Shown one piece after another: positions 1-8,906 of a DNA stretch of 64,000 nucleotides (position 1 is its first letter; each line of letters opens with the position of its first letter). Below the pieces are notes generated by a model, which worked only from the letters and a program-made list of their open reading frames with translations, ran no database searches and was not told the origin of the DNA. The stretch lies in assembly GCF_003627155.1 (NCBI RefSeq), contig NZ_CP032621.1, positions 1,654,501-1,718,500 of the forward strand, read 5' to 3'. The DNA is from Streptococcus gwangjuense (GTDB lineage: Bacteria > Bacillota > Bacilli > Lactobacillales > Streptococcaceae). The position numbers and the translations under genes were made by a program.

Positions 1-1283
1 ATCAAAACATTCCCTACTTCAGGCTGCCCAGTCGAATCATCTACCAAATAACCATAGTTCGCAACTGCATTTTGCATGGCCGCATGGATTTTTTTATTGA
101 TCGTTGTAGTGATTTTGTAGCCGCCATTACTTAGTTCCTGCTCAGCTCTCTCATGATAAGCCTTTCGAATCGCTTCATTTTTCAACTCTTGGCTCGAAAC
201 ATTGTCCTGTCGAACTAAATAATCATACATACGGTCTGTCGCTTCAGCCATAGCTGTAAAGTAGAGATAATCTCTCGAAACAGCATTGACAGTTCCTGAT
301 GGCAAGAAGTCTTGTTTGAGATTATAATCCTTGTACTGGTCGTATTCTTCCTGAGTCAGAGCACCCGTACGGTACATGTTGTAGAGAACATCCTTGGCCC
401 GCTTCAAACCAAGTTCTAAGTCTTCATCACTCTTTAACTCTCCAGTATTTTCATAAGGAGAATAAGTAATCGGACTCTGTGGCAAACCTGCTAGGAAGGC
501 AGCTTGGGGAATACTCAGCCTGTTGGCATCGATACCGAAAATCCCTTCAGCAGCTTGCTGGGCACCTGCAATATTCTGCCCTTTATGATTCCGACCAAAG
601 GGAGCAACATTGAGATAAGTCGTCAAGATTTCATCCTTACTCATACTGCGTTCCAAGGCAAGGGCATCAACAATTTCTGTAGCCTTACGAGCCAAAGTCG
701 GAGCATCTCCAACCACTTGTTGTTTGATTAACTGTTGGGTCAAGGTCGAGCCCCCGCTAGATGAGCCCAAACCTGCAAAGGTTCCCAATGTCGCCCGAAT
801 CACAGCTTTTGGCACAACCCCGTTATGTTCAAGAAAATGTTCGTCCTCAGTTGCTACGATAGCCTTTTTGAGATTGTCCGATATTTCCTCAGATGAAACA
901 GAAGTTCGCAGTAGGTCACTCTCGATAGAAGCAATAACACTCCCATCTGCATAAACAATTTCTGAGATGGAAGAAACATTTTTAACCTGCTTGACCAAGT
1001 CCTCCGCTTGGGGAATCTTAGCTTTATCAAACAAAGCAACTCCATAACCAAGAGCTACACCAGCACCAAAAAGCCCACCGATAAAGCCTAGAATAAAGAG
1101 AGTATTCAGAATGCCCTTAATAGCAACTAAAATGCTACCTAGGATAGCCAGGACTTTCCCACCTGTCCCATCCGACTGCTTCTCTTCTGAGACTTTCTCT
1201 GGTTTTTTATGATTTATTTTTGATTTTACTAGCTGGAAAAATTCCAGCATTTTTCGTTTTAATTCATTTAATTGATTTTGCAT
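1..1283 (-). CDS. pbp1b: Penicillin-binding protein 1b, N-terminal part (cut by window edge)
   Basis: Bifunctional class A PBP that polymerises glycan strands and cross-links peptidoglycan outside the membrane. I translated the reverse strand from the ATG at 1283-1281; the frame stays open to base 1, giving about 427 residues. It has a short charged cytoplasmic N-terminus, one hydrophobic segment at about residues 40-65 (signal anchor), then the GT51 glycosyltransferase domain with the [10 protein letters not shown] motif (family pattern EDxxFxxHxG) and [12 protein letters not shown]. The transpeptidase domain with its SxxK serine would lie beyond the left edge, so its state is unknown. The gene is divergent from tyrS. 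No defect is visible in the part present. Confidence 0.93.
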   Translation of the reverse strand, partial: MQNQLNELKRKMLEFFQLVKSKINHKKPEKVSEEKQSDGTGGKVLAILGSILVAIKGILNTLFILGFIGGLFGAGVALGYGVALFDKAKIPQAEDLVKQVKNVSSISEIVYADGSVIASIESDLLRTSVSSEEISDNLKKAIVATEDEHFLEHNGVVPKAVIRATLGTFAGLGSSSGGSTLTQQLIKQQVVGDAPTLARKATEIVDALALERSMSKDEILTTYLNVAPFGRNHKGQNIAGAQQAAEGIFGIDANRLSIPQAAFLAGLPQSPITYSPYENTGELKSDEDLELGLKRAKDVLYNMYRTGALTQEEYDQYKDYNLKQDFLPSGTVNAVSRDYLYFTAMAEATDRMYDYLVRQDNVSSQELKNEAIRKAYHERAEQELSNGGYKITTTINKKIHAAMQNAVANYGYLVDDSTGQPEVGNVL

Positions 1284-1376
1284 GGATTTCCTCACTCTAT
1301 CTATTATACCATAAAAGGGAAACTTTCAATAAAATAGCCACTTTCTTCCCTATTCTACTAGGCTATTGCCCAAGTT

Positions 1377-1423
1377 TGTGATACAATAGGTAGAAACAAT
1401 ATTTTATAAAGGAGAAAAGACAC
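1377..1423 (+). promoter_or_regulatory. tyrS promoter (extended -10) and ribosome binding site
   Basis: TG-a-TACAAT at 1379-1387 forms an extended -10; no good -35 is visible 17 bases upstream. AAAGGAG follows at about 1409-1415, suitably spaced from the tyrS ATG at 1424. The leader is too short for a T-box, so tRNA-sensing control of tyrS is not supported here. Confidence 0.6.
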
Positions 1424-2680
1424 ATGCACATTTTTGATGAGCTAAAAGAGCGTGGTTTGATTTTTCAAACGACTGATGAAGAAGCTTTGCGTAAAGCCCT
1501 AGAAGAAGGTCAAGTTTCTTATTATACTGGCTACGATCCAACTGCTGACAGCCTTCACCTAGGTCACCTTGTCGCAATCTTGACAAGTCGTCGCTTGCAG
1601 CTAGCAGGTCACAAACCTTATGCGCTCGTTGGCGGTGCTACAGGTCTCATCGGAGATCCGTCCTTCAAAGATGCTGAACGTAGTCTCCAAACAAAAGACA
1701 CAGTAGATGGCTGGGTCAAGTCTATCCAAGGACAACTTTCTCGTTTTCTTGATTTTGAAAATGGCGAAAACAGGGCTGTCATGGTCAACAACTACGACTG
1801 GTTTGGCAGCATCAGCTTCATTGACTTCCTCCGTGATATCGGAAAATACTTCACTGTCAACTACATGATGAGCAAGGAGTCTGTGAAAAAACGGATTGAA
1901 ACAGGAATTTCATACACTGAGTTTGCCTACCAAATCATGCAAGGTTACGACTTCTTCGTCCTTAACCAAGACCACAACGTAACGCTTCAAATCGGTGGTT
2001 CTGACCAGTGGGGAAATATGACAGCTGGTACTGAATTGCTTCGTCGTAAGGCTGACAAGACAGGCCACGTTATCACTGTTCCATTGATCACAGATGCAAC
2101 TGGTAAAAAATTTGGTAAATCAGAAGGAAATGCCGTATGGCTCAATCCTGAAAAGACTTCTCCATACGAAATGTACCAATTCTGGATGAACGTTATGGAC
2201 GCTGACGCTGTTCGCTTCTTGAAAATCTTTACTTTCTTGTCACTTGATGAGATTGAAGATATCCGCAAACAGTTTGAAGCAGCTCCACACGAACGCTTAG
2301 CGCAAAAAGTCTTGGCTCGTGAAGTCGTTACACTCGTTCACGGCGAAGAAGCTTACAAAGAAGCCCTCAACATCACTGAGCAACTCTTTGCAGGAAACAT
2401 CAAAAACCTTTCTGTTAAAGAGCTCAAACAAGGACTTCGTGGAGTACCAAACTACCAAGTTCAAGCAGATGAAAACCACAATATTGTGGAACTCCTCGTG
2501 GCATCTGGTGTGGTTAACTCAAAACGCCAAGCCCGTGAAGACGTCCAAAACGGAGCTATCTACATCAACGGTGACCGCATCCAAGACCTTGACTATGTCT
2601 TGAGTGACGCTGATAAGTTAGAGAACGAACTGACTGTTATCCGTCGCGGTAAGAAGAAATATTTCGTTCTTACATATTAA
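1424..2680 (+). CDS. tyrS: Tyrosyl-tRNA synthetase
   Basis: Charges tRNA-Tyr with tyrosine in the cytoplasm. The protein has 418 residues, normal for bacterial TyrRS. The class I signature HLGH is at residues 45-48, the KMSKS-equivalent KFGKS lies near residue 230, and an S4-type RNA-binding domain ends the protein (about residues 350-418, with [18 protein letters not shown]). The ATG follows a good AAAGGAG. The gene is monocistronic: an intrinsic terminator comes directly after the stop, before rlmA. Intact, high-confidence housekeeping gene. Confidence 0.98.
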   Translation: MHIFDELKERGLIFQTTDEEALRKALEEGQVSYYTGYDPTADSLHLGHLVAILTSRRLQLAGHKPYALVGGATGLIGDPSFKDAERSLQTKDTVDGWVKSIQGQLSRFLDFENGENRAVMVNNYDWFGSISFIDFLRDIGKYFTVNYMMSKESVKKRIETGISYTEFAYQIMQGYDFFVLNQDHNVTLQIGGSDQWGNMTAGTELLRRKADKTGHVITVPLITDATGKKFGKSEGNAVWLNPEKTSPYEMYQFWMNVMDADAVRFLKIFTFLSLDEIEDIRKQFEAAPHERLAQKVLAREVVTLVHGEEAYKEALNITEQLFAGNIKNLSVKELKQGLRGVPNYQVQADENHNIVELLVASGVVNSKRQAREDVQNGAIYINGDRIQDLDYVLSDADKLENELTVIRRGKKKYFVLTY

Positions 2681-2684
2681 AAAG

Positions 2685-2718
2685 AAGACTGGGGGCATTT
2701 GCCATCCAGTCCTTTTTT
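2685..2718 (+). terminator. Intrinsic terminator of tyrS
   Basis: GACTGG (2687-2692) pairs with CCAGTC (2706-2711), followed by a run of seven T. It lies 5 bases after the tyrS stop and ends about 15 bases before the rlmA start. Confidence 0.85.
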
Positions 2719-2733
2719 TGCTAGACTTAAACT

Positions 2734-3582
2734 ATGAATACAAATCTCAAACCCAAACTCCAGCGTTTTGCTTCTGTAACTGCCTTTGCCTGCCCTATCT
2801 GTCAAGAAAATCTGACCCTAGTAGAGACTAGTCTCAAGTGCTGCAACCGTCATTCTTTTGACCTGGCAAAATTTGGCTATGTCAATCTGGCACCTCAAGT
2901 CAAGCAATCTGCCAACTACGATAAAGAAAATTTTCAAAACCGTCAACAAATCCTAGAAGCTGGATTTTATCAGGCTATCTTAGAAACCATCTCGGACTTA
3001 CTAGCAACGAATCTATCCGCAAAAACTGTATTGGATATCGGTTGTGGCGAGGGGTTTTACTCTCGCAAACTCCAAGAAAGTCACTCTGACAAAACCTTCT
3101 ATGCCTTCGACATCTCCAAAGATTCTGTCCAAATCGCTGCCAAGAGTGAACCAAACTGGGCAGTCAACTGGTTCGTTGGTGACTTGGCTCGTCTCCCCAT
3201 AAAAGACGCTAGCATGGATATCCTGCTTGATATCTTCTCACCTGCCAACTATGGAGAATTTCGTCGCGTTTTATCCAAAGACGGCATCTTGATAAAGGTT
3301 ATTCCAACTGAAAATCACCTCAAGGAAATCCGTCAGAAGGTACAAGACCAGCTGACAAAAAAGGACTATTCCAATCAAGATATCAAAAATCATTTCCAAG
3401 AACACTTTACCATCCTATCTAGCCAAACAGCCTCTCTGACCAAAGCTATCATAGCAGAGCAGCTTCAAACCCTACTCAGTATGACTCCTCTCCTCTTTCA
3501 CATCGACCAGAGCAAGATTGACTGGAGCCAACTGACAGAGATTACTATTGAGGCTGAGATTCTGGTTGGGAAAGTACTATAA
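2734..3582 (+). CDS. rlmA: 23S rRNA (guanine-N1)-methyltransferase RlmA(II) type
   Basis: SAM-dependent enzyme; the Gram-positive RlmA(II)/TlrB family methylates N1 of G748 in 23S rRNA, in the peptide exit tunnel. The 282-residue protein starts with a zinc module: C20 and C23 (CPIC), C36/C37 and H40 (CCNRH). The Rossmann methyltransferase domain follows, with VLDIGCGEGFYS as SAM motif I. Which guanine is modified is inferred from the family. The start cannot move downstream without losing the zinc cysteines, yet there is no Shine-Dalgarno sequence between the tyrS terminator T-run and the ATG, so expression may need read-through or leaderless initiation. Confidence 0.9.
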   Translation: MNTNLKPKLQRFASVTAFACPICQENLTLVETSLKCCNRHSFDLAKFGYVNLAPQVKQSANYDKENFQNRQQILEAGFYQAILETISDLLATNLSAKTVLDIGCGEGFYSRKLQESHSDKTFYAFDISKDSVQIAAKSEPNWAVNWFVGDLARLPIKDASMDILLDIFSPANYGEFRRVLSKDGILIKVIPTENHLKEIRQKVQDQLTKKDYSNQDIKNHFQEHFTILSSQTASLTKAIIAEQLQTLLSMTPLLFHIDQSKIDWSQLTEITIEAEILVGKVL

Positions 3583-3591
3583 TTGACACAA

Positions 3592-3622
3592 AAAACCGCA
3601 TTTCAAGAAGATCTGCGGTTTT
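3592..3622 (+). terminator. Terminator after rlmA
   Basis: AAAACCGCA (about 3592-3600) pairs with TGCGGTTTT (3614-3622), just after the rlmA stop. Confidence 0.75.
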
Positions 3623-3687
3623 AAATTTCAATTTTTAAACTATCTATCCCAAAAGTCTAAAACATTTAAAGCTTTTAGCTTCTCCAT

Positions 3688-3894
3688 TTATTTTCGATTC
3701 GAAATAACAAACTTATCAATAAATAGCAAGTGAAATAAGGCAAGTGTAATTCCCGATAAGCACCCATGATAAGAGATTTCTTGATGGGTAAGGGGGTAAA
3801 GATTACTATTACCCGCCAAGAGGCATGTTAAAATAACAAATAGAATCCAAAATAAATCCGTCCATTTATATTTTGAAAAATATTTTTTCCACAT
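3688..3894 (-). CDS. Small membrane protein, unknown function (copy 1 of a duplicated locus)
   Basis: A 68-residue protein with two predicted membrane segments (about residues 11-27 and 43-60) and basic ends; no family recognised. The ATG at 3894 has a good ribosome site (GAAGGTG) and an upstream AT-rich -10-like stretch. The region upstream of this gene (3899-4080) is repeated at 4386-4566 in front of a second small gene, and a degraded copy of this coding sequence lies at about 4083-4235. The repeat points to a tandem duplication. That it is expressed is inferred only from the ribosome site and promoter-like sequence. Confidence 0.6.
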   Translation of the reverse strand: MWKKYFSKYKWTDLFWILFVILTCLLAGNSNLYPLTHQEISYHGCLSGITLALFHLLFIDKFVISNRK

Positions 3895-3898
3895 AAGA

Positions 3899-4080
3899 AC
3901 ACCTTCTTTCCTATAATCATATTATAATACTTTATGTGAGCGAATACAAGAAATATGAGGTATTCAACTACGAAGAAACATAAGGATGAAAGACAGTAAA
4001 AACCAGCATTTCTAAACCTTCACTGTATCTAGGATTTATCTGTTTTTAGACAAGATTGACCCAAATCCACAGCATTCAAA
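3899..4080. repeat. Direct repeat, copy 1 (partner 4386-4566)
   Basis: About 180 bases nearly identical to 4386-4566, from the ribosome site of the small reverse gene (ACACCTTCTTTC on the plus strand) to CCACAGCATTCAAA. With the relic coding sequence the duplicated unit is about 487 bases. Confidence 0.85.
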
Positions 4081-4082
4081 TA

Positions 4083-4235
4083 AACAGTAAGTGATATAAG
4101 GCCAGTACCAAACCCCATAAACTACCACGAAAAGAGATTTCTTGATGATTGAGAGGAAACAAATCGTGGTTACCTATATAGAGGCAGGTCAAAATTATAA
4201 ATAAAATCCAAAATAAACCCTACATTCTTAAAATA
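4083..4235 (-). pseudogene. Relic of the 68-aa membrane protein gene
   Basis: Aligns by eye with 3715-3870: shared stretches include AGAGATTTCTTGATG, ATCCAAAATAAA and the AAGTGA-ATAAGG segment, with many substitutions and no intact frame. It is the decayed coding part of the second duplicated unit and sits just downstream of the 47-aa gene. Confidence 0.6.
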
Positions 4236-4237
4236 AC

Positions 4238-4381
4238 TTAGTACATAAATGATAATGCTGTCGCCGCCATCAATATTGCAAGAACTATTTTCCAAATTTT
4301 TTTATTTTTTCCAAAAATCTTATCAGGTAACAAGCTTATTACAAGAAAGGTAATAAACAACACCAATTTTGTATATATCAT
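4238..4381 (-). CDS. 47-aa membrane peptide, unknown function
   Basis: Translated by hand: ATG at 4381, TAA at 4238-4240, 47 residues. Two hydrophobic stretches (about residues 5-18 and 32-46) flank a basic turn (FGKNKKIWK), a two-helix membrane hairpin. The ribosome site (AAGAAGGTG) and upstream promoter-like sequence are in the repeat shared with the 68-aa gene, so the duplication has placed a different small protein behind the same control region. No family recognised; the size would hide it from many annotation pipelines. Confidence 0.5.
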   Translation of the reverse strand: MIYTKLVLFITFLVISLLPDKIFGKNKKIWKIVLAILMAATALSFMY

Positions 4382-4385
4382 AAAA

Positions 4386-4566
4386 ACACCTTCTTTCTTA
4401 TAATTATATTATAATACTTTATATAAGCGAATACAATAAATATGAGGTGTTCAACTACGAAGAAACATAAGGATGAAAGACAGTAAAAACCAGCATTTAA
4501 AGCCTTCACTGTATCTATGATTTCCCTATCTTTAGACAAGATTGACCCAAATCCACAGCATTCAAA
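4386..4566. repeat. Direct repeat, copy 2 (partner 3899-4080)
   Basis: Second copy of the 180-base repeat. It includes AACTACGAAGAAACATAAGG and TTGACCCAAATCCACAGC, as does copy 1. Confidence 0.85.
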
Positions 4567-4602
4567 AAAGCGAATTTCAACCGAAACTCGCTTTTTTACA
4601 AG
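4566..4602 (-). terminator. Terminator of malQ-malP
   Basis: AAAAAGCGAaTTTC pairs with GAAAcTCGCTTTTTT in an almost symmetrical hairpin with A/T tails on both sides, 24 bases after the malP stop. Confidence 0.8.
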
Positions 4603-4625
4603 ATGTATTAGTATAAATTTGTATC

Positions 4626-6884
4626 TTAGTCTAAGTGCCAGATATCTTCGTTATACTGAGCGATTGTACGGTCAGATGAGAAGAATCCTGCTTTAGAAAT
4701 GTTAACAATGACTTTATCCAACCATGCGTCACGGTCTTCGTAGTCAGCCAACATTTGTTCTTTAACCTTGATGTAGTCTTCCAAGTCAAGAAGAGTCATG
4801 AACCAGTCTTTATTGATCAATTCATTGTAAAGACGTTCCAAGCGCTCTTTGTTTCCAGCTGCAAGAACTGCATCGCTAACGATGAAGTCAACCAATGGTT
4901 TGATAGCTTCACGAGCATAGAATTCGCTTGATTTGTATGCTGCTTTATCGTAAAGGTCGATAACAGTTTCTGAATCTTCACCAAAGATGTAGATGTTTTC
5001 GTCACCAACCAACTCAGCGATTTCCACGTTAGCACCGTCCATAGTACCAAGAGTCAAAGCTCCGTTCAACATGAATTTCATGTTACCAGTACCTGAAGCT
5101 TCTTTAGAAGCAAGTGAGATTTGTTCTGAGATATCACATGCTGGGATCAAGAAGCTTGCTGCAGTAACATTGTAGTTTTCAACCATAACTACTTGCAAGT
5201 GTGGAGCTACTGCTGGATCGTTAGCAATAACTTCTGACATGCAAAGGATCAAGTGGATGATGTCTTGAGCGATTGTGTAGGCTGGCGCTGCTTTACCACC
5301 AAAGAAGATTGTGATTGGGCGAGCAGGGATGTTACCAGCTTTGATGTCAAGGTATTTGTGGATTACGTACAAAGCGTTCATTTGTTGGCGTTTGTACTCG
5401 TGAAGACGTTTGATTTGGATATCAAAGATAGAGTTTGTATTGATTTCCACACCTTGATGTTCTTTCAAGTGACGTGCCAATTTACGTTTGTTGTGAGCCT
5501 TGATGCTTTCCAATTTTTCTTTGACAGCTGCTTTATCTTCATAAGACAAGAGTTTTTCAAGCTCATCTGCTTCATGGTGCCAACCTTCTCCAATAATCTC
5601 ATCCAAGTAGTGAGATAGTCTTGGGTTGGCATGCATGAGCCAACGACGGAATGTAATACCGTTTGTTTTGTTGTTGAATTTTTCTGGGTAAAGGTCGTAG
5701 AAGGCTTTCAACTCAGAGTTCTTCAAGATTTCAGTGTGGAGTGCTGCTACCCCGTTAACGCTGTATCCGTAGTGGATATCCATGTGAGCCATGTGAACAC
5801 GTCCACTCTCGTCGATGATTTGAACAGCTGGATCTTTGTATTCTGCTTTCACGCGACGGTCCAATTCTTCGATGATTGGTACCAAGTGAGGAACCACTTC
5901 TTGCAAGAATTCAAGAGGCCATTTTTCAAGGGCTTCAGCAAGGATTGTGTGGTTAGTGTAGGCAGTCATACTACGAACGATTGAGATTGCTTCGTCAAGA
6001 TCGATACCACGAGCAGTCAAAAGACGGATCAATTCAGGGATAACCATTGATGGATGAGTATCGTTGATTTGTACAACTGCGTAGTCAGCAAGGTCATGCA
6101 AGTTGCTTCCTTTTTCAATTGCTTCTTCGATGATCAATTGCGCACCGTTTGAAACCATGAAGTATTGTTGGAAAATACGGAGCAATTCACCTTGACGGTC
6201 ACTATCATCTGGGTAAAGGAAAAGAGTCAAGTTGCGAGCGATATCTGTCTTATCAAAGTTGATACCGTCTTTAATGATTGAAGAATCAACTGAATCCAAG
6301 TCAAACAAACGCAAGCGGTTCTTAGTTTCTGTCTTGTAACCAGGTACATCGATATCGTAAAGAGTTGATGTCAATGTGAAGTGAGCAAATGGCACTTGGT
6401 AGCTACGGCTTGAGCGAACCAACCAGTTTTGCTCTGTCAACCATGCATTTGGAATTGTTTCTTGTTGGTTATTTTTAAGAACTTGTTGGAATAGACCAAA
6501 GTGGTAGTTAAGACCAACACCGTCACCGTTCAAACCAAGAGTAGCAATTGAGTCGATAAAGCAGGCAGCCAAACGTCCCAAACCACCATTACCAAGAGAT
6601 GGTTCTAATTCAACTTCTTCAACTTCGATCAAGTCTTTACCTGCAGCTGCAAGTTCTTTTTTTACATCATCGTAAAGACCAAGGTTGATCAAGTTGTTTG
6701 ACAAGAGTTTACCAATCAAGAACTCAGCTGAGATATAGTAAACTTTTTTCTTACCAGTGTTAACTGGTTTTTTGCTACTTGCAAGCTTGCTGTAGTTAAG
6801 AAGAGCCAGGTAAAGCTCTTCATTGCTACATTCTGCAATGGTTTTATTGTAACGATTGTGTACAAATTCTTGTAGTGATAACAT
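4626..6884 (-). CDS. malP: Maltodextrin / glycogen phosphorylase
   Basis: PLP-dependent GT35 enzyme that releases glucose-1-phosphate from imported maltodextrins. The 752-residue length fits bacterial maltodextrin phosphorylases, which lack the long glycogen-storage insertions. Visible marks are the N-terminal LSNNLINLG and [12 protein letters not shown] segment and the PLP-lysine region [10 protein letters not shown] followed by [10 protein letters not shown]. It lies 25 bases downstream of malQ on the same strand and shares its promoter. It works with MalQ to turn imported maltodextrin into glucose-1-phosphate and glucose. Regulation by MalR is inferred from the operator upstream of malQ. 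Confidence 0.96.
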   Translation of the reverse strand: MLSLQEFVHNRYNKTIAECSNEELYLALLNYSKLASSKKPVNTGKKKVYYISAEFLIGKLLSNNLINLGLYDDVKKELAAAGKDLIEVEEVELEPSLGNGGLGRLAACFIDSIATLGLNGDGVGLNYHFGLFQQVLKNNQQETIPNAWLTEQNWLVRSSRSYQVPFAHFTLTSTLYDIDVPGYKTETKNRLRLFDLDSVDSSIIKDGINFDKTDIARNLTLFLYPDDSDRQGELLRIFQQYFMVSNGAQLIIEEAIEKGSNLHDLADYAVVQINDTHPSMVIPELIRLLTARGIDLDEAISIVRSMTAYTNHTILAEALEKWPLEFLQEVVPHLVPIIEELDRRVKAEYKDPAVQIIDESGRVHMAHMDIHYGYSVNGVAALHTEILKNSELKAFYDLYPEKFNNKTNGITFRRWLMHANPRLSHYLDEIIGEGWHHEADELEKLLSYEDKAAVKEKLESIKAHNKRKLARHLKEHQGVEINTNSIFDIQIKRLHEYKRQQMNALYVIHKYLDIKAGNIPARPITIFFGGKAAPAYTIAQDIIHLILCMSEVIANDPAVAPHLQVVMVENYNVTAASFLIPACDISEQISLASKEASGTGNMKFMLNGALTLGTMDGANVEIAELVGDENIYIFGEDSETVIDLYDKAAYKSSEFYAREAIKPLVDFIVSDAVLAAGNKERLERLYNELINKDWFMTLLDLEDYIKVKEQMLADYEDRDAWLDKVIVNISKAGFFSSDRTIAQYNEDIWHLD

Positions 6885-6909
6885 GTTTAAGGTGTCTCCT
6901 GATATTGTA

Positions 6910-8427
6910 TTATTTCTTTAATTCTACCAAATTTTCATTGATTCGGCGATAGATTGTTGTCAAGTCAAGTAAGCCTTCCTCGACAGCTGGTGTCAATTGA
7001 TCTTCAGTCATACGCCAAGACCAGTTTCCACCAAGGGTAGATGGGAAGTTCATACGAGCTGCCTCATCCAATTCTAGCAAATCTTGCATGGTTGCAATTG
7101 CCATGAAGCTAACTGATGAAAAGACTGTACGAAGCATAGCGTGTGGCACTGTTTCGTATTCTTTACGGTTAGTATAGCGAGCCATGTACTCACGAGTCGC
7201 ATCATCGATCTCGTTACGGTACCAACCAAGGACCGTATTGTTATCGTGTGTTCCTGTGTACATTACTGAGTTAGCAGGTGCCAAGTGTGGGCTATCGATG
7301 CTTTCGTCTTCTGGGTTGAAGGCAAATTGAAGAATCTTCATTCCTGGGAAGCCAGTACGTTCACGCAATTCGATCACTTCGTCTGTCATGAAACCAAGGT
7401 CTTCTGCGATGATGTTTAGCTCGCCAAGTTCTTCCTTAACAGCTGCAAAGAGCTTGTAGCCAGGACCTTTGACCCACGCACCAGGTGCTGCTGTATCAGA
7501 ACCAGCAGGGATTTCCCAGTAAGATTCGAAACCGCGGAAGTGGTCGATACGAACGATGTCGTAGATTTTGAAGCTTTCACGCAAGCGTTCAATCCACCAT
7601 TTGTAGCCGTCTTTGTCCATTGCTTCCCAGTCATAGATTGGGTTACCCCAAAGCTGACCAGTTGCAGAAAATTCATCTGGTGGGCATCCTGCGATGCAAG
7701 TAGCCTTACCGTTGACATCTGTCTTGAAGAGATGTGGATTTGCCCACATATCGCTTGAATCTTCCGCTACGTAAATTGGCATGTCTCCAACAATTTCGAT
7801 GTGGTTGTCGTTAGCGTAAGCTTTCAATTTCAACCATTGTTGGAAGAAGAAGTATTGAGTCACACGGTGGTAAACCAACTTGTCTGCCAATTGCTCACGG
7901 TAGCTTTCAAGAGCTGAAGCTTTACGAGCACGAGCATCTGCATCTGGCCATTCAGTCCAAGCAAGATTGTCAAAATGCTCTTTGATAGCCATATACTCTG
8001 CAAAGAGTTCAAGCCATGATTGGTTGTCTTGAACAAATTTCTCAAAATCTTTAACATCTCCTACTTCCAAGAAACGTTTTACCGCTTTTTCTAAAAGAGG
8101 ACGACGTGCATAGTAGATTTTCGCATAATCAACTTCAGACGCATCACTACCAAAGTCAACCCCTTCAAGGTCACTTGCTTGCAACAAGCCTTGTTCCACC
8201 AAGATATCTAAATCGATAAAATGAGTGTTCCCTGCGAAGGCTGAGAAAGATTGGTAAGGAGAGTCTCCGTAACTAGTTGTTCCTAGTGGAAGGATTTGCC
8301 AGTAACGTTGTTTTGTGCGAACCAAGAAATCAACGAAGTCGTAAGCACTTTTACCAAATGATCCGATTCCGTATGCTCCTGGAAGAGAAGAAATGTGCAT
8401 CAACACACCACTTTGACGTTTTTTCAT
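6910..8427 (-). CDS. malQ: 4-alpha-glucanotransferase (amylomaltase)
   Basis: GH77 disproportionating enzyme: transfers glucan segments between maltodextrins and releases glucose. The protein has 505 residues from the ATG at 8427, which sits 6 bases after a GAGGTG ribosome site; a GTG nine bases upstream is in frame but lies inside that site, so I rejected it. Family motifs are [15 protein letters not shown] (nucleophile region), EDLGF (acid/base) and YTGTHDNNT. First gene of malQ-malP, divergent from malX across a 479-base control region with a perfect 14-bp LacI-type operator just after its -10. Confidence 0.96.
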   Translation of the reverse strand: MKKRQSGVLMHISSLPGAYGIGSFGKSAYDFVDFLVRTKQRYWQILPLGTTSYGDSPYQSFSAFAGNTHFIDLDILVEQGLLQASDLEGVDFGSDASEVDYAKIYYARRPLLEKAVKRFLEVGDVKDFEKFVQDNQSWLELFAEYMAIKEHFDNLAWTEWPDADARARKASALESYREQLADKLVYHRVTQYFFFQQWLKLKAYANDNHIEIVGDMPIYVAEDSSDMWANPHLFKTDVNGKATCIAGCPPDEFSATGQLWGNPIYDWEAMDKDGYKWWIERLRESFKIYDIVRIDHFRGFESYWEIPAGSDTAAPGAWVKGPGYKLFAAVKEELGELNIIAEDLGFMTDEVIELRERTGFPGMKILQFAFNPEDESIDSPHLAPANSVMYTGTHDNNTVLGWYRNEIDDATREYMARYTNRKEYETVPHAMLRTVFSSVSFMAIATMQDLLELDEAARMNFPSTLGGNWSWRMTEDQLTPAVEEGLLDLTTIYRRINENLVELKK

Positions 8428-8473
8428 AATAAGCACCTCATGTGTTTATAGTTAGATATTACATTTTTATGAA

Positions 8474-8524
8474 CGCAAACGTTTGCGCTATTACTAGTAT
8501 AGCTCATTTTCTTGATAAATGCAA
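8474..8524 (-). promoter_or_regulatory. malQ promoter with MalR operator
   Basis: On the reverse strand TTGCAT (8524-8519), 17 bases, TATACT (8501-8496). Immediately downstream is the perfect palindrome CGCAAACGTTTGCG (8474-8487), a classical LacI/GalR-family operator, so bound repressor would block initiation. The -35 adjoins AACCGCTTGC, which could also serve as a catabolite (cre) half. MalR as the binder is inferred from its location in the same locus. Confidence 0.85.
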
Positions 8525-8809
8525 GCGGTTATAAATAACTTTTTTGATTATTTTTTTAATTTTTTTCTTCTTACTCGTATATATATCCTTTCAGGAAACA
8601 AACAAAATAGGAATAAGGGTTTCACTTATCTCATTAAGCAAAAATAAAGTGAGAATCCTCCCTGCTTTCCATTTGTAAATTAGGCAATCGTTTTCTCAAC
8701 TTTTTTAAAAAAAATAAAACAAAAGCGATTTTTAGATTTTCTACTATTATATGACGATAAAGCGTTTACTTTTTTCTACAATTTTTTTAAAAATTTTTAC
8801 AAAAAACAC
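8525..8809. other. AT-rich spacer of the malQ-malX divergent region
   Basis: No gene. A cre-like sequence, ATAAAGCGTTTACT (about 8757-8770), resembles the CcpA consensus and would fit glucose repression of the locus. Long A and T tracts flank it. Confidence 0.45.
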
Positions 8810-8868
8810 TTGCAACCGCTTTCCAATTGTGCTATACTAGTCCCATAAAGGAAAACGTTTGCGTTTCC
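8810..8868 (+). promoter_or_regulatory. malX promoter with overlapping cre-like site and MalR operator
   Basis: TTGCAA (8810-8815), 17 bases, TATACT (8833-8838). The -35 lies within TGCAACCGCTTTCC, a cre-like sequence, and GGAAAACGTTTGCGTTTCC (8850-8868) covers the likely start site with the same AAACGTTTGCG core as the malQ operator. The layout mirrors malQ: operator directly downstream of each -10. Confidence 0.85.
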
Positions 8869-8906
8869 TCATTATAAAATTTGTTATTCTTTAGGAGGAA
8901 TACACT

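Noticed and set aside
1284..1423. T-box riboswitch upstream of tyrS
   Set aside because: The leader is about 30 bases from the -10 to the start and has no T-box or specifier stem.
8428..8436. GTG start for malQ three codons upstream
   Set aside because: That GTG is part of the GAGGTG ribosome site of the ATG at 8427.
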